This document shows positions 13,201 to 24,462 of a stretch of 64,000 nt of DNA, piece by piece. The notes under the pieces were generated by a model. It had not been told where the DNA came from. It saw nothing but the letters and a program-made list of their open reading frames with translations, and did no database searches. Numbering within the stretch: the first letter of the stretch is position 1; each line of letters opens with the position of its first letter. Source of the DNA: Quercus robur (lineage: Eukaryota; Streptophyta; Magnoliopsida; Fagales; Fagaceae); contig NC_065536.1 in NCBI RefSeq assembly GCF_932294415.1, positions 34,716,354 through 34,780,353 on the forward strand, read 5' to 3'. The position numbers and the translations under genes are program-made.

Positions 13201-16200
13201 ATGCCATGCAAACTCAATTCAGATCCACAATCTATGACGACTGATGGAAGCACTTAATAAACTAAGACAGATATTGATGGTGGCCAATTACTTGGAAATT
13301 TGAATTTCTATCCAATTGGATCAAGGGTCCTTAAGTGGGGCACAAGTTGAGTTGCTTCTTAAGTGGCCTAAATGATGAAATCTGCCTACCCGTTCAAATT
13401 GTCTTACCAAGATGAGGAGTATACCCTATGCGACAAGAAGGTGACTCTCTCAAAGTAGTCTCAATTGGAGAAGGTGAGACTAAGACAAACATTGACGGTG
13501 GCATTACAAGGCACAATTTGAATTTTAATCCAACCGGATCTAGGGTCTTTCAGAGGGGCACAAGTTGAGTTGCTTCTTAAGTGGCCTAAATGATGAAATC
13601 CACCTACCCATTCAGATCATCTTGCCAAGATGAGGAGTATACTACCCTCTGTGGCAAGAAGGTGACCTGCTCAAAGTAGTCTCAATTGGAGGAGGTGACT
13701 CTCTCAAAGAAGTTACAACCCTTTTAAGAACTCATCTTCATGCATTCCATTCTTTAGACAATGCTGAATGGCATTGTTGAATGGCATTATTGTAAATATT
13801 TAGAAAATTGTGGGACCCATTGAAGTGACAAGGCACCTTATTTTCTTTCTCTCTCCGGCTGACTTTTCTTTTCTCTCTCTCTCTCTTGCACCCTGTTATT
13901 CTTTTTTCTTCCTCTTCTTCTTTCTTTCTTTCTTCCTTCTTTCCTCTTTCTCTTGTGCTACGCTCTCTTCTTCTTCTCTTTCTTTTTTTTCCTCTTTATC
14001 TCTTGCACGCTGTCTTCTTCTTCTTCTTTTGCCTTTTTTTCCCTTGCATGCTCTCTTCTTCTTCTTCTTCTTCTTCTTTTGCCATCTTTCAGCAAATGAC
14101 TCTCTTCAATTTTCAGATTTGGTGCGTTGGGTTGTTTTATGGGTTTTGTAAATTGGAATTTTGTGAACTATTTTGAATTTCTTTTGCAAATTTGTGTGTT
14201 AGTGTGTTCAGATTGGAAGGAAAATAGAAGGCCAAACCCACTGTTGGGTCTTGTAACGCAAAGAGGGTGAGAGGGGGAAGAAGAGGGAGAGAGGGAGCTG
14301 GCTATGGCTTAGTGGAATGCGTGTTTCTCTCTCCTTAAATTAAAAACATTGCTTTTGTTAGAAAATTTTCCATTTTTTTTTTAAAACATATACACATACA
14401 CATACCAAATACACAATTATGCTTTTTCACATTTTAAAATATGTTATTTGAAATATAGTACCAAAAACATTTTCTGCATTATGAGTACTTTAACACTTAT
14501 TCTCACAACACTTTTTAACCACAGTTTTCACAACACTTTTTAAACCACTGTTTCACATCATTTTGAACAACAATACTTAAAAGCCGCTACTAAACAGGCC
14601 CTTAGTCATCTAATTTATGAATGTAATGCTTTCTTTTCAAAGGAGAGAAGAATAAATGTTCTAAAGTATTCAATAGCTATGAAGCTTTGTTTGAAGTTTG
14701 TGCGATACAACTTGCTTTGTTTGAGGTTTGTGTGATACAACCTTCTCTAAGTTCAAATGACATCTCTTCTCTTTGTAAGGCTCCAACAGTCAAGGCCTTG
14801 GGCTTGGTGGCATGCACCCTTCAAGTCTAAGGTTCGAATAAACTTGGTGGAAACAATTTCTTGGGGCCACGTCCCATTGGTGACCTGAGTGATGTGAGTG
14901 CATTACATGGGTCTAGGGTTTAACTAGGTAAAAAGACACAATGGTCGACACAGTCTTCGAGGTTCCTCGTCAGTGTTGTTAAAAGCGCACTTAAGTGCAA
15001 AGTGCAGAGTGCACATGCCTTGGGGCTTTTTCCCTCTAAAGCGAGGCGCCCTCACAAAAGTGTGCCTTAGGCGCTTTTTAGAGATTTTTTATTAAGTGCA
15101 AAGTGCGCTTTTTTGAGCTTTTGTAATTCTTTTTTTTTTTTTTTAAATCCTGATTTGATTTTTAGCCATTAGATCTAAATATGTTTGAAATAAGCCATTG
15201 ATGTAATATATAAAAACTAATAATGTGGTGTGCTACCATAAACCTAAGTCTACCTCTTTAGATATTTTAGAACTTTTGGACCACGACCACGCAAACAAAC
15301 ACTCAAGTCAGACAATTATGATGGTCCCTTGCTTAATGAGGATGATGATTATGTAGATTAGGATTGCATTGCATATTTGCATTGATTTTGTTAGGCAAAG
15401 ATAACATTACTTAACATTCAAGTACTTTTTCACCTTTGCCTTTCTGGTTCTATACTTCTATTTTGATTCTATGATTTTTTGTAATCATGGCCATCAAATG
15501 TCATGTTTGCATATATTTTGTAAAGCACAAGAGAATTATAAAATGTTATATAAATTATATAAAAATTGTAATTTATATGATTAATTGATCACTTGATCGT
15601 TGTATTGACCATTAATAATTTTTTATAAATTTGTTATTTTATTTATTTTATTTTATTTTTTTTTAAATTTTAAATATGCGCTTCACATCGATCAGGCTTG
15701 CGCTTTGCACCTAGGCTCTAGGAGGCCTTTGCGCTTAAGTGCGCTTAGCGCTTTTAACAACACTGTTCCTCGTTGTCAAAAAGGAGTAAGGTGGAGAGTG
15801 AGGTCATGAGTTCAAGATCTACACTGTGTGTATAACTTACAATCAGGGAAAAGATAACCATTAGTTCTTAAATGAAGAGTAAAGTGGATAATAAGGTTGT
15901 GGATTCAAAAACCATAAGTTGCACGTGGAGTGTACTAATCAGGGGGGAAAAAAGTAACTGTTGGATCTTAAACCAAGTAAAATTTTTGATATTGATTAGT
16001 TATACCAGCTCTATTATTACAATATGTTTTCCCTTAGGTCTTATCTAGTGCACAAAGTTCTCACTTTTGCAGGGCTTGGAAGATGTAATCAGTAGGCAGC
16101 CTGACCCTCCCCTCTCCCCCAAATTTGATTTATTAATATTATTTTTTCCAGGAAAAAGGAAACCACAAACAACATGACACTCAAAATAAAATATATATGA

Positions 16201-19200
16201 AAATTTGAAAGACATCAGGTTCATGAGTATTCATTCTGTTTGCTTCAATTTCACCCCTAAACAAAGCACTAATTTAGTTTTCCTGGATTCAAGGGATCAC
16301 ATTATCCTCCCTCACCCCCCCCCCCCCCCCACCTCCCTTCTTCTTGGTTTTTTTTTCCCAGGGAAAAGGAAACCACAAGCAACGTGACACTCAAAATAAA
16401 AAATATATGAAAATTTGGAAGACACCATGTTCAAAACAGGGTATTGATTTTGTTTGCTTCAATTTCAACCAAACAAAGCACTAATTTAGTTTTCTTCTCT
16501 CTTTCTTTTTTTAAACAATTAATTAGTGGTTTGATAGCATAGTAAAACTAAATATTTAGTGGTTTTATATTAAGGGTCCATTTATTGTAGAAAAATGTCA
16601 ACTTATTTTTATCATTAGCTTATGTACAGTTTTTAAAAGCCTAACTTTTTCTAGGTACAGTTGTACTTTTACATATTTTATTTTTTTAGACAAAATAGCT
16701 CATTCAAAACACATACTCTAAATATTTTACTTATCATTATTTAAAAGTTTACTTATTTTGCACTTTGCATTTTGCACCTAGGGTTCATAAATCTTTGTGC
16801 TTAGGTGTGCTTGCACTTTTAACAGCACTGTTTGGGAGTTAGCATTTGCTGAGATTGTGTTTGGTTTATAATGCTCTTACTTCGTCTTGTCCGATTTCTT
16901 TTTTATATGCTAAGAGATTCCAGGCCTGCCAGAAACATGGACCATTGCAGCATGTGCTAGCTTCAGAATTGCAGAAAATTTGGCAATTGAGAATTTTTGG
17001 AAGAGAGTGTGAGACAATAGATCACTCGTTAGTACATTTTACTCTGGCAGGTGGGGTTCGTTGCCTGTAGGTTTTACGGGCTAGATATGAGTCCAAAGGG
17101 CTCTTCTTTAGAATGGTTCCCTACGTTAAAATAAAGTCGTGTCATAGGTTAGGAGGGAATAGCCATTTGATGGATTTTCTTGTTAAACAAGCCATATGAG
17201 ATAGATTATGACATCAAAAGGCATGATGATGTTTGGGCATGCGTCCTTAGCCAGCATTTCTAAAAGAAAATTTCGGTGTCTGCTCTTGTTCAAACGTTAG
17301 CATAGAGCCATAGAATTTTTTTTTGTCATTTATCTGTACTTTGTGATTATTGAAAGCCTTTTGAGTATTATGGGTTTGTTCTAATTGTGCATAATATTAC
17401 TTCATTCTGTTTTTCTGTCTTAAAATTACACATGAAACCTTTTGCAGAGAAAGCGAAGAAAATCTGAAGAACATAATGTGGGAAAAAAGCTGAATAATCG
17501 AAAGGTATGTTAGTGCATTTTGATGTAAGTTGTGTATTTGTTTATTTTAAGTATCTGTTATATTCTGAAGATAATCTTAAGTTATTTTTACTAAAGATCT
17601 TCAATGTAAATTAGAATTGATTCTTATCATTGAAATTAATGCCACTTTCAAGATTGAACCTTTTCTTGTCCTAATATCAATCTTGCCTTGCCCTAATGTG
17701 TTTAACTTGGCCTTTTGTATCCCACTCTGCCAATCTGCATTGCCAATCACTGTTATTTACATTAAATACAAGATTTGCATATATCCTGTTACCAATCAAC
17801 ATATATGTGCTTTCTCTTCCCTGCCACCCCCCCCCCCCCCCCCCCCTTCCTGTCACAAACTCTTGATAGTATCAACATGCTTGCAGTTTCATCTGATGAA
17901 AAAGACTTTTCTCATGGTCGCTTGCAGTATATATTCATAGCTAGGTTTATGCTACCTAATAGTTAATATATAATTATGTATCATCACTGGACTAGTGATA
18001 AAAGTTCACATATGGTGAACTTAATTTTCTTACAACTCAACTTAAATATGAAGCGATAGATGCATCCTGTTTTAATTTATTGTATCAATTAATGTCTTTA
18101 GGATCTAGTGTTGATAGAGGAACCAGTATTCTAAAGATCATGCTTCTTCAGGATAAGCTGGTGGAGTCATCCTCAAAGATCAATATACATTCAGCTCCGC
18201 CTCTGAACATTGCTGCATATTCCATTATGATGCACCATATGGATCAGAATGAGCGTATGCCTTATGAAGGTTAGTGTTCTTAATATGATATTTATTTGAT
18301 AATAATATTTTTTGTCTTCCTATTATTAATACTTAAAATTATTCAGTTGCCTATTCCTGTTAGTTTTTAGACAGTTGCCTATTCCTGTTAGGTCTTTTAT
18401 CATTGCACATTCCAGACTACTGCATGAGCAGTTAAGTATTATGCAAAATGAAGTGATTGCTGTACAAACAGTGACCTCGTTGGGAGCAATGTACCTATTC
18501 AAAAATAATATGAATTTCTCACTATTCACTCAGTTTCTGGGCCATAATCATTATGTAAGAGAGAAGATTAAGTAGTTGAAGGTGTAGCATTGGAACTGCT
18601 ATGAATTTCTCACTTTCATCACAGTTGCACAGATGTATTGTCATCACTGTTTGTTTATTTATTTATATGTTTTGTTGGTTGCAGCTTGGCCAGTTTTTAC
18701 TGAAGTTATATTTTTCTTTGGTTGTTGCAGGAATAAGTGGCCCAACAAAGCTTCTCTTGGAACAGAATGCTCAAGTTTTTAGCCAAATTGCTGCTAATCT
18801 TTCTGCATACAAGGTGAATTCCTAATTCCCTAGTTTGAATAAAGAAAAATCCTTATACCCTTATTTCCATGGCGGTTCTTTTCGAGTGAATTTGCAAAGG
18901 ACGTTGATACAAACAATAAAATATTAGCTGTAGGGAAAGAAACAGGGGATGTATTCTAACTTTCTTATTGTTATGTCAAATTGACATACCCCTTTTTTGG
19001 CATTTTGCCTACCTGTTGATTAGTTAAATTGATTCAGTATCCGAAACAAATCAGCCTTAGCTATTTAAAAGACCCCTAAAGGGATGCAAGAGTACTAGCT
19101 CTCATTGTGCAGCCCATAGGTTTAAAGTGCCTCTGATTGACCAATATGACAGCTTGGGTATGGTACAAATGTAACATTGCCAATGCAAAGAATGACAACA

Positions 19201-20450
19201 CATAAAATTATGCTGATTCTGTGTACCTGCCATTTAATAGCCTTCCCCCGAGGGATCATCTGTGTTAGCTTATTAGTTTCTTAATTTTTTTTTATTTTTT
19301 TATTTTTATTTTTTTAAAATAAGGGGAGTTGGGGGGAAGAGAGGGAGATAGAGAGAGATTCTTGTGTCCGCTTATCTGTTCCACAAATTGCAATTAGCTG
19401 ATTCTATTAGCTTTTGATGGAACACCTTAAACCCATGTGCTCAAAAGTTTAGATTATCTTGCTCTTATGCTCAACTCAGTGATCCAACCTGTCAACCCAT
19501 GTTTTCCAGCAATAAGATGCAATAGATGGTCATACTTTAGCCTAATGAAAGTTATTAGAAGGAAGTTTAGGTAATTATTAGTAGAATGAAAATATTTCCT
19601 AACCACCATGGATAAGAAATTTGAATGATGACATTAGATTTTATATTATATCTCTATTTAATTAATCAATTTAGCTTAGCAGTTTAAGCACACTCAACTC
19701 AACGATACAACAATATATTTCGAGTAATATACCCAGATACGTATCAAACAATAGTTTGTAGATATTGAATTTATGGATATAAAGCTTCTCTGTCCTTTTA
19801 CATCCAAAACAATTTTTTGCTCTTGTGAGTGTATGTATGAAGATGGATTCTGGATATAGAAAAATAAAATCTAGAATTAAAGAATTATTTGTACATGTAT
19901 CATTAAAGGAGCAAAGTTTTGCATGGTAATATTAGACCGCCTGACCTTTTCTTTCACCTATTCTTTATTGTTTTGGCTTCTGTTAGGATATAATAAAAAT
20001 TAGTTACTATGCAATTGCCATTCATTTGTTCTTATTTAACTTCTTATTCTTTAATCTGAGAACTAGCATGCTGGTTATGGCACAAATTGAAAAACTCTTG
20101 TACCTTGTTGGTTAAGATGGCCTTTTTTCTATTGTTTTTCTTGTGAGTTAGAGGAATCTCTTTTTTTTTTTTTTTAGTTTTCCTAAGTAGGTTCCCGGTC
20201 CCTAAATGTCGGAGCATCAGAGGATACTAAAACAGCTTGATTTTCCCTCCCTTACCATGCACTATTTAAGATATTGGCTGAATTATACTTTTCATCCCTT
20301 AAATTTGGTTCAAGTTCGATTTTTGTTCCTCAAATTTAAAAGGTTACAATTTCATCCCTGAAAAATTTTTGAATCATCACTTTCATTCTTCCATTTGTAT
20401 TCCTTTAAATTTATTCCAGGCCACGTCAACGCTCTATCTGCCACCATATG

Positions 20451-20486
<36 letters not shown>

Positions 20487-21452
20487 GTAAAACTGAGAGA
20501 AAATCCAATTAAGTTTTAAAGTTCCAATTGTTATCTAATTTTGCGCCACGTGTTCTATTTAAGATTTTTAATTTTAATTTTTTTTTTAATAATTTTTGTT
20601 CTAAGTGAGTTAATGAGGTGCAAAAGACGAAAGGTTTAATATAAATAAATCATAAAAAACTCAATAAACAAAAAAAGATAAAAAGAAAGAGTAAACTCAT
20701 GTGTATATCTAAAAGAAATTAAAATAAAAAAATAAAATAGAGAGAGAGAGAGAGAGAGAGAGTATAATTTGAATCCATATATGTGTGTAATTGTAATTTT
20801 TTTTAATTGTACTGTGCATATGTACAAGTTATACACTAGTTTATTTAATGGATGATGGATGTAAGAATGAAATTGATACCTAGAAGAAATTTTTACTTAT
20901 ATAAAATGGATACTTTTTATATTTTTAATGAAATTACATCTTGTTAAATTTGAGAGACAAAAATCAAACTCAGCCCAAATTTCGGGGGTGTACAGTGCAT
21001 TTTTAGCCTATTATTTTTTTCCTCCATAGTTTTCTGTGTGTGTAGATCTCATTTATATTACTTTCCAGATGATGTAAAATGCCTTATCTTCTCAATATTA
21101 GTCAGATAATAATAATTGCAGTTTTGTAGTTATCAAAATAATTTTATACTTCTATGAACAGTTGGAGGATAACATCAATCTCTTCTGTCGGACGAGAACC
21201 AACATTTCTGCTATCCTCAATGAGTATGTGGATACTCTTATTTATCTTAATTTTATCTTAATTTTAACATAAACTCTATTGTTTCATGTCCTGATTTGTA
21301 TTAGGGTTTGGCGTTAAGAGTTCACTTTATGTGAATGCTTTTTCAATCTTTGCAGCATGAGAGATATGCCTGGCATTATGAGTCATATGCCACCACTGCC
21401 TGTATGCATAAATCAGGATCTTGCAAATAGTATTTTGCCTAATACAATTTAG
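9773..21452 (+). CDS. SANT/Myb-like protein with DUF3755-type C-terminus (7 coding exons)
   Basis: Exons: 9773-10092, 10887-10986, 17448-17504, 18152-18269, 18731-18813, 21162-21223, 21356-21452. All introns are GT-AG, and the exons sum to 837 nt (278 aa plus stop). Residues 1-80 are Ser/Asn/Gly-rich and probably disordered. Residues 90-140 form one SANT/Myb-like helical domain (AVEWSLEEQYKLEQGLEKY, then KTVRDVALRCRWM). A basic patch RKRRKSEEHNVGKKLNNRK follows at 141-159 as a likely nuclear signal. The C-terminal half (KLVESSSK..., LLEQNAQVFSQIAANLSAYK, RTRTNISAILN, MPGIMSHMPPLPVCIN) matches my memory of the plant DUF3755 family. Role: nuclear, DNA- or chromatin-associated by inference; no biochemical function is claimed. 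I start at 9773 because the frame extends upstream only from a GTG. The frame looks intact. Intron 2 (6.46 kb) and intron 5 (2.35 kb) are enlarged by transposons. Confidence 0.88.
10093..10886 (+). other. Intron 1 of the SANT/DUF3755 gene
   Basis: The donor GTATCT follows the Lys codon of the SANT helix, and the acceptor CTCTACAG precedes the Tyr-Ala-Asp exon. The intron is T-rich with several long T-tracts (around 10267, 10591, 10687). I see no other feature in it. Confidence 0.8.
11900..13760 (+). mobile_element. Ty3/gypsy retrotransposon remnant (gag) in intron 2
   Basis: About 13100-13420 translates in pieces to gag-like protein: a MEAEALVWFQDVES stretch followed by WEIFVDAMQTQF, typical of the capsid region of plant gypsy gag, then an LSNWIKG-like segment. 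The block 13257-13460 is repeated at about 13480-13690; both copies have GGGGCACAAGTTGAGTTGCT, giving a tandem duplication of ~225 bp. Motifs TCTCAAAGTAGT and CTTCATGCATTCCATTC recur at about 12230-12290 and 13670-13755, so LTR- or leader-like sequence brackets the gag piece. Frames are broken throughout. SINE 1 is inserted inside this remnant. Confidence 0.6.
12492..12722 (+). mobile_element. SINE 1, tRNA-derived, with 19-bp target-site duplication
   Basis: The 231-bp unit has a pol III A box (TGGCTCAAGTGG, ~12507) and B box (GGTTCAAATCC, ~12559). It ends in a short TCATCATCAAAA tail. Direct repeats of 19 bp with one mismatch flank it at 12473-12491 and 12723-12741 (AAGATTCCRCTTAAATCTC). This is a complete SINE insertion by target-primed reverse transcription, in the same orientation as the host gene. 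It needs LINE machinery in trans. Confidence 0.88.
13800..14100 (+). repeat. Pyrimidine-rich (TTC/TCTT) low-complexity tract
   Basis: The stretch consists of TTCTTC, TTTC and CTCT repeats. Two overlapping Ser/Phe/Leu-rich open frames in it are products of the composition, not genes. It sits in intron 2, between the gag remnant and a 3' block (14480-14603) whose end, CTACTAAACAGGCCCTTAG, resembles a MITE terminus. Confidence 0.7.
14776..15790 (+). mobile_element. SINE 2, same family as SINE 1, split by a hAT MITE
   Basis: The 5' part at 14776-14970 matches SINE 1 closely (GGCCTTGGGCTTGGTGG, GGGGCCACGTCCCATTGG, GGTAAAAAGACAC). The A-box region is degraded, and the B-box region reads GGTTCGAATAA. 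The 3' tail TTCCTCGTTGTCAAAAA resumes at 15766 after the hAT insertion. The SINE therefore predates the hAT element. I could not define its own target-site duplication. Confidence 0.75.
14971..15765. mobile_element. hAT-type MITE (CAGTGTTG termini), 795 bp
   Basis: The 18-bp terminal inverted repeats are perfect (CAGTGTTGTTAAAAGCGC at the left end). The 8-bp target-site duplication TTCCTCGT is at 14963-14970 and 15766-15773. Eight-bp TSDs and CAG-starting ends are hallmarks of the hAT superfamily. Sub-terminal AAGTGC/GCACTT repeats are abundant. There is no transposase frame, so it is non-autonomous. It interrupts SINE 2. Confidence 0.92.
16137..16500 (+). repeat. Direct duplication with 210-bp period
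   Basis: Two ~150-bp copies (about 16137-16290 and 16347-16500) share GGAAACCACAA, CGTGACACTCAAAATAAA (CATGACACTC in the first copy), GTTTGCTTCAATTTCA and CAAAGCACTAATTTAGTTTTC. Between them is a C-run at 16316-16330. The duplication is modestly diverged. It lies in intron 2, with no coding content. Confidence 0.8.
16755..16830. mobile_element. Truncated end of the CAGTGTTG hAT MITE family
   Basis: TTTGCACCTAGGGTTC through CACTTTTAACAGCACTG parallels the right end of the complete element at 14971-15765 (TTTGCACCTAGGCTC... GCGCTTTTAACAACACTG). The matching left end is not present, so this is a fragment or a much-decayed copy. Confidence 0.65.
16905..17000 (+). mobile_element. Scrap of gypsy integrase zinc-binding region
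   Basis: The frame at 16846-17070 includes QACQKHGPLQHVLASELQ, which resembles the Cys-x2-Cys half of the H2C2 zinc finger and the following linker of Ty3/gypsy integrases. The first Cys is replaced by Phe, and nothing else of pol is recognisable. Confidence is low because of the short match. Confidence 0.35.
20276..21008. mobile_element. MITE with ~75-bp imperfect inverted ends in intron 5
   Basis: The left end GGCTGAATTATACTTTTCAT and the complement of the right end (GGCTAAAAATGCACTGTACA) align onward for about 75 bp through GATTTTTGT and CTCAAATTTAA. The interior contains an (AT)n microsatellite (~20452-20481) and a (GA)n microsatellite (~20740-20761). No transposase is encoded. A 4-bp TATT flanks both sides, too short to assign a superfamily. 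Confidence 0.65.
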
Positions 21453-22066
21453 GTAAGCTCTTACGTGAGTTAACTCAATTTACATACTCTGGTTGTGTGT
21501 AAGAGAGAGAGAAAAGAGAGAGGAAGAGGCTTTCCACTTGTGTGGGTGGAGCATTCTCTTTCTCTGAAGGCTTTTCATATGAACTATTATTCTGGACTTC
21601 TGACCTCTATTTAAATTGTGTGCAAATGATTATATAACTTCAAGCTTTCATTTTTCTCACTATTCTTCTGTTAGAGGTATATTTATATATTTTATGTTTT
21701 TATCTTTGTTCAGTGCTCTGATGGCTGAATAGATATGCGCAAAATATGGACATACAAGATTGATTGTTTCCTTTTTTGCCAATTCAAGCAGACAAATCAA
21801 TGATGCTGTAGGACTTCCTTAATGTCTGAACTCACCAGTGTACAAGTTCTTTTTCTTTACCAGGAAGCCGTGTTGCATACATTTTGGTGTGACATCCACT
21901 TGAGGAGCCTAGCTTATTTAAGAACCACACCTGCCTCTTCAATTTTGGGCTTCTACATGTCTTTTGATTTAGTGCTTCCTGGTTTGTTGTGTTTTCTCTC
22001 TGAAGGCAGAACTTGTACTGTTATTGTTGTATAAATAAAATTATTTTGTGCAAAAAAAAAAAAAAA
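21453..22066 (+). terminator. 3' UTR (with intron) and poly(A) signal of the SANT/DUF3755 gene
   Basis: The TAG stop is followed at once by GTAAGC, a good donor. The matching acceptor TTCAAGCAG ends at 21791, so the last intron is in the 3' UTR, or just at its edge. The terminal exon runs from 21792 to a canonical AATAAA at 22034-22039, followed by an A-run at 22052-22066. A stop within a few tens of bases of the last junction should avoid nonsense-mediated decay. Confidence 0.65.
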
Positions 22067-22810
22067 TGATATATAAGTATAGTTTGAGATGGAAGGCACT
22101 CCATTATTTTCAAATCTTGATTATTAGTTGTACCACTTATGTTGTGGACCACCATGTTTCTATTTTTTAGTACGCTGGTTCTGACTTTGATTGAAGATCC
22201 GAAATTTTAGTTCTAGGTATTAGCTCCGGTAGGAATATTTTGGATCAAGTTCAATCATATTCTAGAGATTTACTAAGTACATTGTATGCTCAATCTGTGG
22301 GAGTACCGAATATCAGGATCATAGTTTTCATATAAATGTCCTATGCTATGCTGAGCGTTATTGGTAGCATGTGCATGTTAACTACAGGGCAAGTTGATTA
22401 CATTATTGAGTGGTTCGAGTTGGTCAAGAAACTTATCTGAATGGCCATGATACATTGGTGAAAATTCTTTGACAAATATATCAATTTTTTTCTTTTTCAA
22501 ATTGCATATATATATATATATATATATATATCAATGTTGTATTAATAAGATATTTCCTAATCGTTATTGTATAATTGAGTGTGTTTTTCTTAAACGTCCA
22601 ACAGGATGAATGAGAAACGAAAATTGTTATTGATGGCGCTATTGGTAGTAACATGATTCCTTGGAAGATTGCTAATATTATTTAACATTTTTTTTTTTGA
22701 AAAAATTACGGTAACTATGGCAACTTTGGCATATTTATTAAGCTAAATTTCAAATTACACCTCTAAAATTTGGAAATGTTTGGATTTTACACTTTAAAAT
22801 TTTAGAATTT
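22067..22810. other. Gene-free interval
   Basis: AT-rich DNA with an (AT)n microsatellite at about 22506-22532. No supported gene or mobile element is visible until the LTR fragment. Confidence 0.5.
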
Positions 22811-23036
22811 GCAATAAATGCGTAACGCTTGCCCGGATCGTCATAGACACGGAGTAACGATCTTGTGTTATTTTCGGCTCATCAGGGTGTATCCTGGACT
22901 ACCTTGACAACACTAGCTCTCTTATCCCCAAATGTCCAAACCCTGAATCCCATGGCAATTACAGACCTATTAGCTTCTGCAACACATTGTATAAGATAGT
23001 GTCGAAGATCATCGTGGCTCATATTAGATGGTTTCT
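22811..23036 (+). mobile_element. LTR-end + TSD + LINE junction fragment
   Basis: 22811-22884 is the last 74 bp of the LTR of element A (GCAATAAATGCGTAACGC through GGCTCATCA). The next five bases GGGTG equal the target-site copy of element A. From 22890, LINE reverse-transcriptase sequence follows in one open frame (ILDYLDNTSSLIPKCPNPE, NYRPISFCNTLYKIVSKII). By eye it differs from the right LTR of A at about 5 of 74 positions and from the left LTR at about 8. The same junction exists at 45317/45318, but there the LINE sequence beyond TATCCTGG is deleted. Confidence 0.88.
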
Positions 23037-23038
23037 TA

Positions 23039-23715
23039 TGCTCCGTTTGTTTTGATGTATAATATTTATTAGAATTTTTTTTTCCAATTTTTAGGTATTT
23101 GTTTCCATGTAAAATATAGTCAAACTTGTAAAATATTTTCTGTTGACTGTAAAATCCTTTAGAAAGAGTTGTACCTTTGAAAATTTGGTAAAACATTTTC
23201 CAAAAACACACAGTGGCTTCGCCTCTGCAATCTAGTCGCTAGGTCACCACTCCGCTCTAGCGATCGGTGCTGGCAGTTTAGTGGCAAGAGACCCCTCACT
23301 GGCAATCGGCACTAGTCGTTTGATGGTCGAAGATGCCACAACGACAATTGGTGGCGGCGGTCCAGTTGCCAAAGGCGCCACATCGCAATTGGTGTTGGGG
23401 GGTCGGTAACCAAAGAAATTGTTTTGAATAAAGGTTTTGGCGGTCAGGTCATTGGAGATATTGCTCCGATGGTGATTTTCGGCACTCTGGTCATCGAAGC
23501 CTCCGCTCTGACTGTCAGTTCCAATGGTCTGGTCACTAGACCTTCGGCACCAACGACTTCAGTGTTGAGCCATCGATTTTGGTGGTTTGCTTAAAATTTT
23601 TTACTTATCATCCCAAACACCTGAAAGTATTTGTACTAAAAATGTTTTACTTGTAAAATTATTTACACATAAAATATTTTACATCTGAAAATATTTTACC
23701 TCAAAACAAATGTGG
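23039..23715. mobile_element. MITE-like element with CCGTTTGTTTTGA termini
   Basis: The left end ATGCTCCGTTTGTTTTGATG and the complement of the right end (ATGCCACATTTGTTTTGAGG) are imperfect inverted repeats. They are followed inward by TAAAATATTTT-like sub-terminal motifs on both sides (GTAAAATATTTTCTG, GTAAAACATTTTCC). The centre (23213-23580) is markedly GC-richer than its surroundings and has repeated GGTCNCTAG/GGCGGT-like phrases but no open frame. No clear target-site duplication was found. A Mutator- or hAT-type MITE is possible. Confidence 0.6.
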
Positions 23716-23840
23716 CATTAATAACTTAATTTTGACTGTCTAGGTGCCTTTATGCTAGTGAGGAAAGCTCTGGTTGACATTTAACACATGTTGGAAAGCT
23801 CATTTTAAAAGAATAGATAGGAAATCTTTTTCTTAGGTGA

Positions 23841-23880
<40 letters not shown>

Positions 23881-23924
23881 CAAAAGAAGTAAAAGGTGCA
23901 ATAAATAAAAGATGGGGTGAATAA

Positions 23925-24085
23925 GTAAAATACCCCTAAAACCTAAAAATTGACCAAAATACCCCCCTAAACAAAAAAAAAAAGACATAAATACATCTCA
24001 AAACCTAAAAAACTGATAGAAATACATCACAAAAACAAAATAAAATTACCAAAATGCCCCCGAAACCTAAAAAATGAGCAAAATA
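23925..24085 (-). repeat. Short inverted copy of the GGTATTTTGGTCATTTTTAG minisatellite
   Basis: On the minus strand the tract reads as units of GGTATTTTGGTCAATTTTTA and GCATTTTGGTAATTTTA, matching the longer array at 27040-27400 in the opposite orientation. An (AT)n microsatellite at 23845-23877 precedes it. About four units are recognisable. Confidence 0.65.
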
Positions 24086-24462
24086 TTGGTGGGTTTCATT
24101 ATTTGCTATTGTAAAGCGTAGACAAACATGTCGCCTATGCTAATTTTACAATTTTGGTAGAATTTACTGGAGTTTTCCCCCTTTACTAACAGAAGTATTC
24201 ACTTTGGTTACATGATAAGATGAACATATTTCAGGTGGCTAATAGCGTGCCATTTAAAACAAAGAAGTTAAGATGATATACAAAAGTAAAATAATCTTGT
24301 CTTATACAATAACAAACGATAATTAATTAGTGGAGGAGAAAGCACAAAAACTAATAATAGTACAAAAGTTGAAGTATATACAGGAGAGTTCTTAGCAACC
24401 TTGCATTAAATTAGTTAATATTAGTTGAGTAGTTTCAATGGTGTGGAACCCAAGTATTGAAG

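Noticed and set aside
13810-14176. Two overlapping Ser/Leu/Phe-rich open frames of ~100 codons
   Set aside because: They follow from the TTC/TCTT low-complexity tract and have no domain, splice support or conservation signal.
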